64,000 nt of DNA, taken from contig ML677334.1 of the NCBI GenBank assembly GCA_007922305.1, positions 62,866,333-62,930,332 on the forward strand, in the 5' to 3' direction. Origin of the DNA: Dermatemys mawii. Taxonomy: Eukaryota; Chordata; Testudines; Dermatemydidae. This document shows, one piece after another, positions 36,885 to 48,400 of the stretch. The first letter of the stretch is position 1; each line of letters starts with the position of its first letter. The notes under the pieces were generated by a model. That model was not told the origin of the DNA, did no database searches, and saw only the letters and a list, made by a program, of their open reading frames with translations. Both the position numbers and the translations under genes were made by a program.

Positions 36885-38470
36885 GATAGTGCATGTAATA
36901 CATGTATTAAATTTAAAGGCATGAAAACAGCTGGAGAGAATAACATTACTGGAGAAATGCTTAAAATAAGTTGTGAATCAGCCCTCCAGACTGTCGTTGG
37001 GTGTTTGACTAGAATATGGAATAAAGAAAATAACTGAACCCAGTGCAAGAAAAGCTTTAGCCCTGGTCTATACTACAAACTTACATCGGTATAACTGAGT
37101 GACACAGTTATACTGACCTATCAGTTTAGTCAGTGCTATGTCGAAAACAAGGCTTCTCCTGTCAACAGAGCTACCATCTTTCAGGGAGGTGGAGTACCAA
37201 TCCCAACAAGAGAAGTACTTCCACTAGCCCAGGAGTTGTCTTCACTAAGTGTTAGAGCTGTGCAACTTCATCAGTGCAGCTATGCTACTGCAGTGTTGTG
37301 AGTGTGAACAAGTTCAAGAGAAGGGTGACCTTACCCACTGCAATAACTGGAGAGGAATCACATTACTCTCAGTTCCTTGGAAAATCATGTGGAACCTCAT
37401 CCTGCAACACCTCAAGAAACAAATAGATCTCCAATTTAGGAACAAGGTGTTTTAAGACAATTTTGATCATGTGCTGGCCATACTGTAGTTCTCAGAAATA
37501 TTAGAGAATGTGTGGAGTGACAAGCACCTCTTTTGATAAATTAATAACTTTCCAGAAGGATTGTGAGAGCATACACAGTCTTTGGAAAATTATGGCCTAT
37601 AGTATAGCCTATGGCCAACACATATAATTAGAATAATCAAGAATCTAAATGATAATGACAAATGTGCAGTCAGAGAAGGTGACAACATCAGCCAATGGTT
37701 TTGAGGAAAAAATGTATTATATCCCCACTATTGTTTGCACTGATCATTGACCATGTCATAAAGAAAATAACAACAGACAACAACTGAGGAATTTTATGGA
37801 CAAATGATAAAACACATTTGGATGACCTTATTATTGCTTATGACATTGCTCTGCTGTGTCTAACATATCACTTAATAAAAGAAAAGACCCAGCTTTTCAC
37901 AGAAAAGTAAAACAAGTTTGTTCAGTTCATTGACAAGGTGGAGAGAAAAATATATGACTATCAATGTCCCAAATGCAAACATCAGAGTAGAGGGAGAAAC
38001 AGAAGAAGAAATAAGCCATTTTACCTATCTAGGGAATGAGAAGTGCAATTATGACGACACCTTGATAGATGTCCAGCAACAAATATGAAAAGCAACAAAC
38101 AACTTTCATCAACCTGAAAAGATTTGGAAAAGTAGCATGATTGGTATTGACACAGAAATGTGAATTTTTAACACCAACATCATGTCTGTCATTCTATATG
38201 GAGCAGAGTCATGAAAATCTACAAACAGAAGTTGAAAAGGTGCATTTATTCCAAAGTGTAAGCCTGTGAAATATTTTTATAGTTCATTAGAAAGAGTTTT
38301 TTTGCAACATCAGACATTCTAAGGAGAGCAAACCAATCTAATGTATCAAATATGGTAAGAAGATGATGATGATGACATATTTAGGGCACTCTTTAAAGAT
38401 GCCCCCAGCACAACTTCTATGTCAAGTAACAACGTAGGCACCACTTGGAAGGAGAAAAAAGAGGGTGATC
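36885..38470 (+). pseudogene. Non-LTR retrotransposon reverse transcriptase, left-arm copy, split by a MITE
   Basis: Plus-strand reading in shifting frames shows FKGMKTAGENNITGEML-like coding at about 36915-36965. After the MITE it shows NWRGITLLSVPWKIMW (about 37345-37392), then LIIAYDIALL, INVPNANIRVEGETEEEI, FTYLGNEK and VILYGAES (about 38189). This order matches the reverse transcriptase and C-terminal region of APE-type non-LTR elements of the RTE/L2 grade, distinct from the CR1 copies here. The FADD box has decayed to AYDIA. There are many stops and frameshifts; it is dead. Confidence 0.75.
37060..37315. mobile_element. MITE inside the left-arm retrotransposon
   Basis: The left end ccctggtctatacta and the inverted right end gaacttgttcacact are related. 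The interior has cggtataactgagtgac paired with gttatactgacc, and gaggtggagtacc. An orthologous copy sits at the matching place in the right arm (45583-45840). It therefore inserted before the inverted duplication. Confidence 0.75.
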
Positions 38471-38475
38471 TGGAG

Positions 38476-38697
38476 AAGAGCCTGGCAATCTTTGACACGC
38501 ATCCTGCTAGGAAGCAGCGGCCAGCACATCTCTCGGCCCGTGCTGCTTCCCACAGCCCCCATTGGCCTGGAGCGGCGAACTATGGCCAGTGGCAGCTGTG
38601 GTCAGCTGAACCTCCGGGCGTGGCAGGTAAACAAACTGGCCCGGCCTGCCAGGGGGCTTACCCTGGTGGGACGCATGCCAAAGGCTGCCAATCCCCG
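38476..38697. mobile_element. hAT element private to the left arm (222 bp)
   Basis: It is flanked by atctggag (38468-38475) and atctagag (38698-38705), 7 of 8 identical. The left interior tggcaatctttgacacgc matches the inverted right end tggcagcctttggcatgc at 14 of 18. The right arm lacks it at the corresponding site (near 44860), so it entered after the arms were formed. It is GC-rich and non-coding. Confidence 0.8.
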
Positions 38698-39933
38698 ATC
38701 TAGAGAAATATTACTCAGAACAATAGAGAGAGAAACCAGATCCATCAACTCTCAGATGTATTAACAACTCAGCACAGGACCAAAATAAATGGGAGAAACT
38801 GGTGGACCTCTTATACATGTGGTGGTGCAGGAGGATTTAAAAAAAAGAATATGTAAAGCCATAATCTTGCAGGAGTCAACTGACAGAAAAGTAGCATCAT
38901 CTAGAATTTTTCTTCTCATAATCACTTTCGTATTAATGGAATGGAGGTATTGAGTTTGGGAAATGCCTCCCATCCTTACAGCACCTAGGAAAGGGACCCT
39001 CAGCAGTAGGCAGGAAGTACAGTCTGCAGATATGCTAATTTCTGGCAACCAAACTGAAAAACTACACTTGTAGAACCAGGTTAGCGAAAGAAGGAGAAAT
39101 CCCAAGCCCCTGATCCAAAGCACAGATTTAGGGAAGTTGTCTACAAATACTGCTCCTTTTCAGTGAGAAGTCTGAACAATGAAAGACTCTCGCCTGCTTA
39201 GAGCAGTTTACTTTGCCATTATAGTGCTCACAGTCTGTCAATCAGCCACATTCAGCAGGAGATGACACCTATATATTCCTCTTCTCATTAGTTCACTCTG
39301 TGCAATGCTTTTTACTTCTACAAAGGTGACAGCTATATCCAGTGTAGTCAGCATTAAAAGAAGCAAGCTTTGTTCTTGTACCAGTTTATATAAGGTATCA
39401 ATAATATTGTTTAGCAACTAGAACAGCTTGTCATTTTTATGCAGTACTGTCACTTGTCCACACGATGTCATACTGCTACAAAACGACAACTGTGGCTGTG
39501 GAAAGGGACACAACAGAAACAGCTAAATATTTTTTACAACTTTAATTTTGGGTAAAAAAGATGAATTTCAATATCAGAAGTCACTTTTTTTTGCTCAATT
39601 TCAATATTTTTTTAGTTCAAGTCTGAATTATCAATATGATTTTATTTTAAATTATTAGCAGAACATATACATAATTTGATCACTCAGGGAAAAATGTGGT
39701 CAAGATCTACACTGGTGTAAGTCATCAGAGCTCAATGGAAGTTGATGGAACTACATCAGTTTACCCAGCTGGAGTCTTTAAATCTCTAAGTGTTCTATGT
39801 TTTTATACCGCTGGTAGCATGAGGTTCTCATAAATATACCACAAACAACGAAGCATGACTGAAATTCTAAAATAGCCCATCATGAGTGACTGTGATACAG
39901 TATAATCAGGGGAAGTCAGCAACATAACTGAAT

Positions 39934-42432
39934 CGAATTGCATCACATGCAAAGGGCTCAAAGAGTTTTCCCTGTAGTCTGTTTTAATTTGCTGTATTTA
40001 TTTTATTGTATATCCAATGAGGGGGTTTAGATAGGTGCATTTTTAAAAAATAAGGAAACAAAATCGATAGATTTATTTGGATGAGAAAATATAAATATTG
40101 TACCTAGATTCTCAGGAATTCCCATTGCAGTGGAAACTACTCTAATCAGCACAATTGGCTACAGTTTTATTTCAGAGTGGCTGAAGAGAACATTAAAATC
40201 AAGAAGTAAACATAAATTCCATTTGAAGTGCAGTACAATTATTTCATCTAATAATCACTTGTTTTCTGACCTACCTGTAATCTCCTAAGAGATGATACAC
40301 TCTCACCAATGTAAGCAAGTCCTTTTAATAACTCTTTTGCATTTCCATCTACCTTAACATATTTTCAGCAGCAGCAGATAGGTACTTGCATTTCATAAGA
40401 GTCACCAATCCAAACACTAATTGTCTTAAGCTAAGTGCACAATACTCATGTGATATTGTTTTAAAGTTACGACCAACTTCATGATAAGTTGGGAGTTCCT
40501 AGAAATACAAAGAGGGCAGAGAATGAGTACAAGCAAAACAGTTAATCCTGAACCCTGAAAAGGTCACTGTAGTGGGGCGGCTGGGCAAAGGAGCTGGGGA
40601 GCTCCAGCCTGGTAAACCTCCAGGCTGCAGGCCTTGGTGAAGGTCTACACAGGTACTGGGGTTGCAGAGGTGCAGCCGGGTTTAGGCAGCTGATCCTAAC
40701 CCCCTTGCCAATGATGAGTGGCCATTACAGACTGCAGTCTGCCCCAGTGAGTGGGGACTAGATGATGACTGGCAGGTGGGTTTAGAGGGTTGGGGGCTCC
40801 CTTGGGAGGGGAGACCCAAAGTAATAGGGTACTGCCGGGGGCAGCATCCCAAGGTAAAAGGGCACCAGGGTCCAGGAGGGACAATGGGGTCAGCAGCAGG
40901 TGAGACACTGGTCCCCAGAAGGGGCTTTGGAACTGAAAAATAGCTAATTCTGAAATGACCAGCGAGAAGTACCAAGGCGATGAGTGTTGCATTGCTACAG
41001 TCACTTTGCAGTTGAATGGGTAGCCAACATCTCTCTTCTCATGGTATTTTTGCTAACGTTTTTTCTCTAAGCAACATTTCAGCATTACCAAAAGTGTCTC
41101 TTTTCACAGTCTATAAAGGAATTCCTAATAGTAATACTGTGGAGAAATAGACAGAGTGATCAAAACATGCAAGACTGAGCAGCTGATACAAGTGGGTTGG
41201 TGTGACAGTGGAGGGAAGACAATGATATTGGCAGGTATAAATGACTGGATACCATAAAAGTTTATTTCTATGCTTCATTCTTGTGTAATTGAGGTTATTT
41301 TTGAATGAGCTTCTAATTGGTTCATATTCAGAGTGAGTTTTTACATTCTTTCAACCTTACTTATCTTTGAACCAAGTTTATTGTTCGCAAATTTTCCAGG
41401 TAGGTTAATGTGCAAATGTGCACTGTTGATGTAGAATATTGCAAATATTGCAATTATAGACAAAAGGAGAATTTAATATAGATTCAAAACAGTGGTAGGA
41501 AAAAAGTTTTAGTGATTAAAACTGAAGGTAAAATAAGGAGAAGACACTAAAATTTCAAATTGACATTTAACTTTGAAAGAGACAAGGTATATGAGGTGAT
41601 CTCTTTTACTGGACCTTCTTCTGTAAACTTGGTCCAATAAAAAATATTACCTCACCCACATTGTCTCTTTCATACCCTGAGACCAGCATGGTTCTAGCAA
41701 CACTGCAAACACTTAATTTTTGAGACATGACTAGTGTAGTTGAGGTTTCATAAAGTCAACTGCTAGAGAAGGCAAGAAACCATGAAGTTACATAAAATTC
41801 CACTTTTCAAGGGGAAAAATAAACTTTTTTGGGAAAATTTCTTCTTGATTGGAAAAAAACAACCAGGGATTCCCCTAGGCCCCTCCTAAAGGGGACGACA
41901 TCCCCGAATTTCCCAAACACCCCTGCCATCCCTATATACATGCAGTGTTGCCAGTTTAGTCACTGGTTGGAAATTTGGATTGAAATTGAAACACACTTTA
42001 AAAGCATATACAGTATATGAGAAAATACTTGTACCCGAGAAAGCATAATGGGTTTGAAAAGTATGAACAAAGACTAGCTTCCTCATAAAGCTGTTATTTA
42101 TGACAATGTCAGCACATTTGTTTTGGCTATATTGGCCTACCTAATAATTTCAAATTATTTATATGCAAGGTCTGAAGGAGCTCTCCCTTGACAGCTAGTG
42201 ATGAGCCAGTGGTGGACAGAAAGTCTTCAGGACCAGACTGTATTTACATGAACACAACTATTCTGCCTAGGTATCCACCTATGCTGCCCATGTGATCAAT
42301 TCTGGCAGGTGTTGGTTACAAATCACTTACATATTAAATGTGGGAGGGGGTCATGAAATGTTGTTATCCTTATTGCATGAGTAAAGGGCAGCAGAACTGT
42401 ACTAAGCCTGCCTGAATGAGGGGGGTCTCCCT
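39934..42432. other. Spacer of the inverted duplication, first part
   Basis: A GC-rich block at 40555-40935, with many gggg words, looks like an LTR or satellite-type repeat that I cannot name. The rest is AT-rich apart from the SINE tail at 41579-41712. No gene is supported. Confidence 0.4.
41579..41712. mobile_element. SINE tail fragment folded back on itself
   Basis: The segment 41579-41615 (gagacaaggtatatgagg) is an imperfect reverse complement of 41631-41667 (tacctcacccacattgtctc). Both derive from the amniote/turtle SINE tail that ends in a ggtccaataaaa-type stretch. The continuation cctgagaccagcatggttc matches the usual end of that SINE. Confidence 0.6.
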
Positions 42433-42589
42433 CAGTGATTAATTTGTGCTAAGGCTTTCCAGGACTGAGCCCCGGCACCTCTAGGCTCTGCAGTTCATAG
42501 CCCTGGAACCTCTGGGCTTGTCACATCAGTTATGAAAGGAACAAACTTGCTTGAGCCTTCGCATCTCTTTCATTACAAATTAAGCACTG
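42433..42589. mobile_element. Non-autonomous hAT element (157 bp)
   Basis: The left end cagtgattaatttgtgct and the inverted right end cagtgcttaatttgtaat form the terminal repeats. The flanks gtctccct (42425-42432) and gtcaccct (42590-42597) agree at 7 of 8. The interior is short and GC-rich (gagccccggcacctctagg). Confidence 0.9.
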
Positions 42590-42597
42590 GTCACCCT

Positions 42598-43258
42598 CAG
42601 CTGAACTTCACCCCCTAACCAGGAGGTTTGTATGCCATGAACTAGTGAAGAGAGAGTGGGGCATCGGTGTTCTGGTTGGTGGTATGGGCTCTGCCTAAGA
42701 GTCACAGGCACTAGTTGACCTGCCCCTCCCTCCTGTTTAGAGATAGAGTTGATTAGGCTGCAGAGAGTCTTTTGGTTTGGTAAGTGACTATTAGAGCTGA
42801 AATCACTGACAAAAATTGCTAACATTAAGTGCTTAGACCTTCTGTGGACAGTTTTTCTGTGGAAGAGACTGCCCAGCCTGCACTGGCAGCAAGGTTCCCC
42901 CACTGAGAACTGAAATCACTGAGAACTGGTGGAACCTGGAGAGATCGACTTACACAGGTCACAGTGGCAGGTTGCAGCAGAAAGTGACAGTGCAGGGTTA
43001 CTGGGGACAGAAGGGTAGAGTGGATGGTGACATGACAAACAACAGCGGCCAGAGCATTGGACTATGTTTTAGTGACTTCGCTACAGAATGCTAGATTTGT
43101 ATTATATAATTTATATAAATATATGTTTCCTAGTAGGCCTAGATTTTTAAAATGCATTATTTGCCAAGATCATCATCTCACATCATCACTATCACAAGAA
43201 GTCATCATCTTGGGGAGTTTCTGTACTAAACTTTTTTATTATAATTATTTTTATGTAA
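42598..43258. other. Spacer of the inverted duplication, second part
   Basis: No gene or named repeat is visible. Confidence 0.4.
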
Positions 43259-43350
43259 AAATGGCTGTGTTGGGTCAGTCCAATGGTCCATCTATCCCAG
43301 TATCCTGTCTTCCAACAGTGACTATTCCAATTGCTTCTGAGGGAATGAAC
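43259..43350 (+). repeat. Dispersed repeat, unclassified
   Basis: The string gttgggtcagtccaatggtc followed by atcccagtatcctgtcttcc and gagggaatgaacag is a repeat I recognise from turtle and bird genomes, often next to CR1. I cannot give a family name. Confidence 0.55.
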
Positions 43351-43353
43351 AGA

Positions 43354-43625
43354 TTAGGGATATAGAACAGATTCCATAGGAGGAGAAATGAAAAAGACTG
43401 GGGCTTTTCAGCTTAGAAAAGAAATGGACTCAGAGGGGATTTAACAGAGGCTTATAAAATCTTTGTGGAGAAAATGAATAAGGAAATGTTATTTACCCCT
43501 TTATTTAACACAAGAACCAGGGGTAAGACAATGAAATTAATAGGCAGCAAGTTTAAAACAAACAAAAGGAAGTATTTCTTCATAAAACTCATTGTCACCT
43601 GTGGAACTTTTAGCCAGGATGTTAT
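43354..43625 (+). mobile_element. CR1 3' fragment
   Basis: The words ggggcttttcagcttagaaa, ggaaatgttatttacccctt, attaataggcagcaagttta and aggaagtatttcttcataa are the distal coding/3' part of CR1. The copy stops abruptly at the start of the right arm of the inverted duplication, so the arm's breakpoint lies at or inside a CR1. Confidence 0.8.
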
Positions 43626-44726
43626 GCTGGCTTCCCCTGATTGTACTGTATTATAGTCACTCATGATGGGATACTTCAGAATTTCAGTCATGCTTCCTTG
43701 TTCATGGTGTTTTTATGAGAACCTCATGCTTCCAGTGGTATAAAAACACAAAACCAGTGTAGATCTTGACCACAGTTTTCCCTGAGTGATCAAATTAAGT
43801 GTATGTTCTGTTAATAACTTAAAATCAAATTGATAATTCATTTGATAACTAAGAAAATGTTGAAATAGAGAAGAAAATAAATCAGTCTGATTTCTGATAT
43901 TGAAATTCATCTTTTTTTACCCTAAATTAAAATTGTAGAAAATATTTAGCTCTTTCTGGTGTGCTCTTTTCCAGAGCCATAGAGTTGTCATTTTTGCAGC
44001 AGTGTGACATCTTGTGGACAAGTGACAGTACTGCATAAAAATGACAAGCTGTTCTAGTTGCTAAACAATATTATTGGTATCTCATATGAACCAGTACAAG
44101 AACAAAGCTTGCTTCTTTTAACGCTGACTACACTATATATAGCTGTCACCTTTGTGGAAGTAAAAAGCATTGCACAGAGTGAACTAATGAGAAGAGGAAT
44201 ATATAGGTGTCATCTCCTGCTGAATGTGGCTGATTGACAGACTGTGAGCACTATAATGGCAAAGTAAACTGCTCTAAGCAGGCGAGGGTCTTTCATTGTT
44301 CACACTTCTCACTGAAAAGGAGCAGTATTTGTAGACAACTTCCCTAAATCTGTGCTTTGAACCAGGGGCTTGGGATTTCTCCTTCTTTCGCTAACCTGCT
44401 TCGACAAGTGTAGTTTTTCAGGTTGGCTGCCAGCACTTAGCACATCTGCAGACTCTACTTCCTGTCTACTGCTGAGGGTCCCTTACCTAGTTGCTGTAAG
44501 GATGGGAGGCATTTTCCAAACTCTGTACCTCCATTCCATTAATACGAAAGTAATCATCAGAAGAAAAAATCTAGATGGTGCTACTTTTCTGTCACTTGAT
44601 TCCTGCAAGATTATGGCTTTACATATTCTTTCCTTTTTAAAAATCCTCCTGCACCATCACATGTATAAGGTGTCAACCAGTTTCTCCCATTTATTTTGGT
44701 CTTGTTCCTACAATATGTAGTTTTGC

Positions 44727-44798
44727 ACTGCAGATGGGACTTGAACTCAAAATGCTTAGCTTAAAAAGCCAAGGCCTTATCCATTAGGCCACTGAGAT
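44727..44798 (-). pseudogene. tRNA-like sequence (Arg-like body, TTT in the anticodon position)
   Basis: On the minus strand a 72-nt fold can be drawn. The D arm is gcct-aatggata-aggc. The anticodon stem ttggc/gctaa encloses the loop tttttaa. A T-loop-like ttcaagt follows. The word tggcctaatggataaggc is identical to vertebrate tRNA-Arg D arms, while the anticodon would read TTT. The acceptor stem (atctcag/ctgcagt) has two mismatches and the T stem is poor. It is therefore a tRNA pseudogene or the head of a tRNA-derived SINE, not a working tRNA. Confidence 0.65.
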
Positions 44799-45582
44799 TA
44801 AGACTTTGGTGACTCATGTTGATGGATCTGGTTTCTCTCTCTATTGTTCAGAGTAACTTTTCTCTGTGTCACCCTCTTTTTTCTCCTTCCAAGTGGCATC
44901 TATAAAGAGTGTCCTAAATTTGTCATCATTTTCTTCTGACCATGTTTGATGCACTAGATTGGTTTGCTCTCTTTAGAATTTCTGATGTTGCAAAAAACTC
45001 TTTCTAATGAACTATGGAAGTTTTTCACAGGCTTACACTTTAGAATGAATACATCTTTTCAACTTCTGTTGTAGATTTTCATGACTCTGCTCCATATAGA
45101 ATGACAGACGTAATGTTGGTGTTAAAAATTCACATTTCCGTGTCAATACCAATCATGCTACTTTTCCAAATCTTTTCAGGTTGATGAAAGTTGTTTGCTG
45201 CATTTCATGTTTGTTGCTGGACACCTACAAGGTGTTGTCATAACTGCACATCTCATTCCCTAGACAGGTAAAATGGCTTACTTCTAATGTTTCTCCATCT
45301 ACTCTGATGTTTGCATTTGGGACATTGATAGTCATATATTTTCTATCCACCTTGTCAATTAACAAAACCATCTTGTTTTGCTTTTCTGAGAAAAGCTGCA
45401 TCTTTTCTTTTATTAAGTGATATGTCTAAAAACAGCTTGTTCCTAAATTGGAGATCTATTTCTTTCTCGAGGTGTTACAGGATGAGGTTCCACATGATTT
45501 TCCAAGGAACTGAGAGTAATGTGATTCCTTTCCAGTTATTGCAGTGGGTAAGGTCACCCTTCTCTGGCAAGTTTACTATAAG

Positions 45583-45840
45583 AACTTGTCCACAGTTACT
45601 ACACTGCAGTAGCATAGCTGCACTGGTGAAGCTGCATTGCTATAACACTTAGTGAAGACACTTCTTGGGCTAGCAGGAGTGCTTCTTCTGTTGGAACTGG
45701 TACTCCACCTCCCTGAGAGGTGGTAGCTATGTTGACAGGAGAAGCCTTCTTGTTGACATAGCACTGACTAAACTGATAGTTAGGTCAGTATAACCGTGTC
45801 ACTCAGTTATACCAACATAAGTTTGTAGTGGAGACCTACA
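45583..45840. mobile_element. MITE inside the right-arm retrotransposon
   Basis: This is the counterpart of the MITE at 37060-37315, with gaacttgtccacagtta at one end and gtagtggagacctac at the other. It interrupts the reverse transcriptase at the same place in both arms. Confidence 0.75.
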
Positions 45841-45873
45841 AGTTCAAGAAAAGTGTAGTGGAGACCTACAGGT

Positions 45874-45947
45874 AAAGAACTCAATCCAGTGCAAGAGAAG
45901 TCTCAACCTAAGGGCTAAGGCTTCTCTTGCACTGGATTGAGTTCTTT
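45874..45947. repeat. Perfect 27-bp hairpin
   Basis: The segment 45874-45900 (aaagaactcaatccagtgca...) is the exact reverse complement of 45921-45947, with a 20-nt loop. The left duplication arm has only one half of it (cccagtgcaagaaaagc near 37040). Immediately to the left, gtagtggagacctaca is repeated directly (45825 and 45856). Confidence 0.95.
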
Positions 45948-47360
45948 TCTTCATTCCAAATTCTATTCAAACACCCAAGGACAGTGTGGAGGGCTGTTTC
46001 ACCACTTGTTTAAAGCATTTTTCCAGTAATATTATTCTCTCCAGCTGTTTTGCTGCCTTTAAATTTATTGATGGCTTTTCTAACTTCTTCTATTATAACA
46101 TCTCCTCAATCATTAACAAACTGTGGAAGTAGGTCTTCATCACATATTTCTAGTAGGTTGCTTGGACTTGGTATATTTAAAATAGCTTGAACATTTTCTA
46201 CTTATTTTTTCTTTGCTCTTTTTCTGTGCTAAGTGTCCTTCCATTTGCATCATTAAAGGGGTCCTCAGTACTATGAAAGTTTCCTATTAGCTGTGTGATT
46301 GTCGTATACAAGGTTGTAAAGTCATCTGTTTGGCTAGCATCTTTGGCCTCTCAACATTTCCGGTCAACATATGCATGTTTATTTCTTCTAGTGTTCCGTT
46401 TTACTTCTCTATTTAGAGCTCTGTTTTCTTCTTGCCACTTGCTTATCTCTTCATACCTTAGCATTCATGAGTTTTTGCTTCACATCTCTTCTCTTCTCCA
46501 CTGCTGCCCAAGTAACATTGCTAATACTCTTCCCTTTCCCATTTTATTGTTATTAGGACCCTCTTTGCATTTTTTAGATAGCACTCATCAATGTGTTGAT
46601 TTTCTTCAGTTAACTACATTGGAACACTGAACATGTTCTTCACTTCAAACTGAAAAGCATGTTTTGAGTCTCTATCTTATAATTGTGCAATGTTGATGCA
46701 TTGTCTTCTTTAACCCTCATATTTTAACTTATTGTTCAAGTTATTGATACAAAGGTTATGCATACTGCCCATGTTTGTTCCCATACAGACATCTGAAAAA
46801 GAGAGCTATGAAGCTTTCTTGAAATGCAGAAGTGATCTATCTGGTTCTTAGCTGCACCATCTGGGATGTTCCATGTCACTTTATGGGTGAATATTGTTCC
46901 ACCTATCTCTAAAGTGTTCAGATTTCTCCTTTATTGTGCACCATTTTGATTCATATCCAAACCTGTGTAATACTTGCCCATAACTTTATCCACCCATCAT
47001 TGTTATTGCCAACCTTTGTGTTAAAATCATCCAACATTACTAATGATATCACATTTTCAGATGTTGGTTAACATCCTGTAACAGATCACAAAAAACATCT
47101 TTTTTCCTCATCTGGCTATTTATTGGTTGATACATAGCATTATGACAGTTAGTTTAAAGAGACTAAAGAATTTATTCTGAAAGTGAGCTCTAATAATTCT
47201 TTCATTGACTGATCCCCAGTCCCACTGAGAAATTGAGAACTTCATGATTGCTTTCAGGGAGACTGGATAGATAAAAAGCTTATTTATGGGTTGAAAAGCT
47301 TTTCATAGGATAAAGAACATTTAACCAGTTATAACACTGGTTCAGAACCTGCACAGCCAT

Positions 47361-48400
47361 AAATCACTTCCATTTAATTATTGTTAGGTGGCTAATGGGA
47401 AATTAATTTGGCAAACCATTCAGGAGATGAATTTTCTTCTCTGTGTCCGGAACCAATCTTGTCTCATATACATTTTATTTGAATACTTGCTGACTTTGAA
47501 CACATTAAAAATATTTGTTGCATTTCAAATTACAGTACAGCACAGAGGTAAGAGCTTATATAGGAGATAGTTACCATGCTGCAAATCTATGTATTCCATT
47601 TATTATTAGAGCAGAGGGTGAAGATTTTAGAGTAAAACAACATTTCTATATTTCAATGTCTCTTTGTTATCTCTGCCTTGCTGTTCATATATCCTGTAAT
47701 AGACATGGTAGCCAAATCTATGAGAAACGACTATTCCCCCCCATCTCTGATCATCTGTGATCTTTTTTCCATTATGAGAATATCAACACACACTTCTGAA
47801 TCACAAGATATTAACAGATGTTCCAATCGCACAGCAGTGGTTGTGGTAAAGGAGCTAAGACAAATACAATAGCTCAGGAGAATCCTGATAGAATTATAAG
47901 GTTGAAAGCAATTTAATAGTTGGAATGGATGTATCTTTCCAATCAAACCTTTTTAAAGGTTCTGAAATGTTGAGATAAGGGTTCCCCTTCACAATTTGTA
48001 CATGGCTTTATGTTTCCATCTTCTATCCTGGCTTGGGCATGGAAGTGCCAGAGAGCCACAAGAGTTTGTTCTCATTAGAACCCCTCCCACTTTTGCAGAC
48101 TCAAGAGATGTGGAAACTCCGATAAACTTACAGTAGGCATGTGAACTTTTGGATCGCTACTCCAAATGAAGCAAAATTCCAAGCCTCTTGCCCTCCATTA
48201 ATCTCAGTGTATTCTTTTGTGAACAGGTGGGCCTATATAGAAATCAGCACCATTTGACAATCTTTTCAAACTAAGATCTAGAAAGTTATAGAAAATGAAC
48301 TGCTCTAGAAATGGTCCCTTCAGAAGTAGGATATGTCATATTGGTCACCTAGAGACAGAGTATACAGCTTGTAATGTCACTGTCCAGGCTGTATCAGTTC
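47361..48400. other. Unassigned AT-rich DNA
   Basis: No gene or named repeat is recognised. Confidence 0.4.

Larger units (their letters stand above)
36870..39933 (+). repeat. Left arm of a large inverted duplication
   Basis: This segment is the diverged reverse complement of 43622-46090. Sampled matching pairs include 37380 versus 45500 (aaaatcatgtggaacctcat), 39210-39420 versus 44090-44290, and 39870-39920 versus 43630-43680. The left arm carries two private insertions: a hAT element at 38476-38697, and ~70 bp near 39720-39790 that the right arm lacks. The spacer between the arms is about 3.7 kb. Confidence 0.85.
43622..46090 (-). repeat. Right arm of a large inverted duplication
   Basis: It is the diverged reverse complement of 36870-39933. 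It lacks the hAT element of the left arm. It has private features: a tRNA-like sequence (44727-44798) where the left arm is shorter, and a 27-bp perfect hairpin at 45874-45947. Identity in blocks I compared is high enough to be unmistakable but clearly diverged, so this is not an assembly echo. Confidence 0.85.
44830..47360 (-). pseudogene. Non-LTR retrotransposon with endonuclease and reverse transcriptase, decayed
   Basis: Minus-strand reading in shifting frames gives, in order: VNERIIRAHF (about 47205-47178), LDDFNTKVGNNNDGW (about 47036-46990), IGGTIFTHK and VTWNIPDGAAKNQIDHF (about 46910-46830). These are the hallmarks of an AP endonuclease domain. A linker with TLYTTITQLIGNFHS and EDPFNDANGRTLSTE (about 46310-46220) follows. 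Then comes the reverse transcriptase with NIPSPSNLLEICDEDLLP, FKGSKTAGENNITGKML, NWxGITLLSVP (about 45540-45500), INVPNANIRV, and VILYGAES near 45110. The order and motifs fit RTE- or L2-grade elements; I cannot fix the clade. Stops and frameshifts are frequent. The part below 46090 is duplicated in the left arm; the endonuclease half is not. Confidence 0.75.

Noticed and set aside
38761..39123. Frames of 120 and 116 codons (38761-39123 minus, 44370-44720 plus) with the same protein sequence in parts
   Set aside because: They match only because the DNA lies in the two arms of the inverted duplication. The changes between them are mostly amino-acid changing and the reading has no domain, so there is no sign of coding constraint.
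41579..41667. A second SINE fold-back insertion like that at 4001
   Set aside because: The pairing is weak (several mismatches) and I could not find a target-site duplication, so it may be the natural structure of the SINE tail; kept only as a repeat.
44727..44798. Functional tRNA gene
   Set aside because: Acceptor and T stems are mismatched and the body and anticodon disagree, so only a pseudogene is supported.
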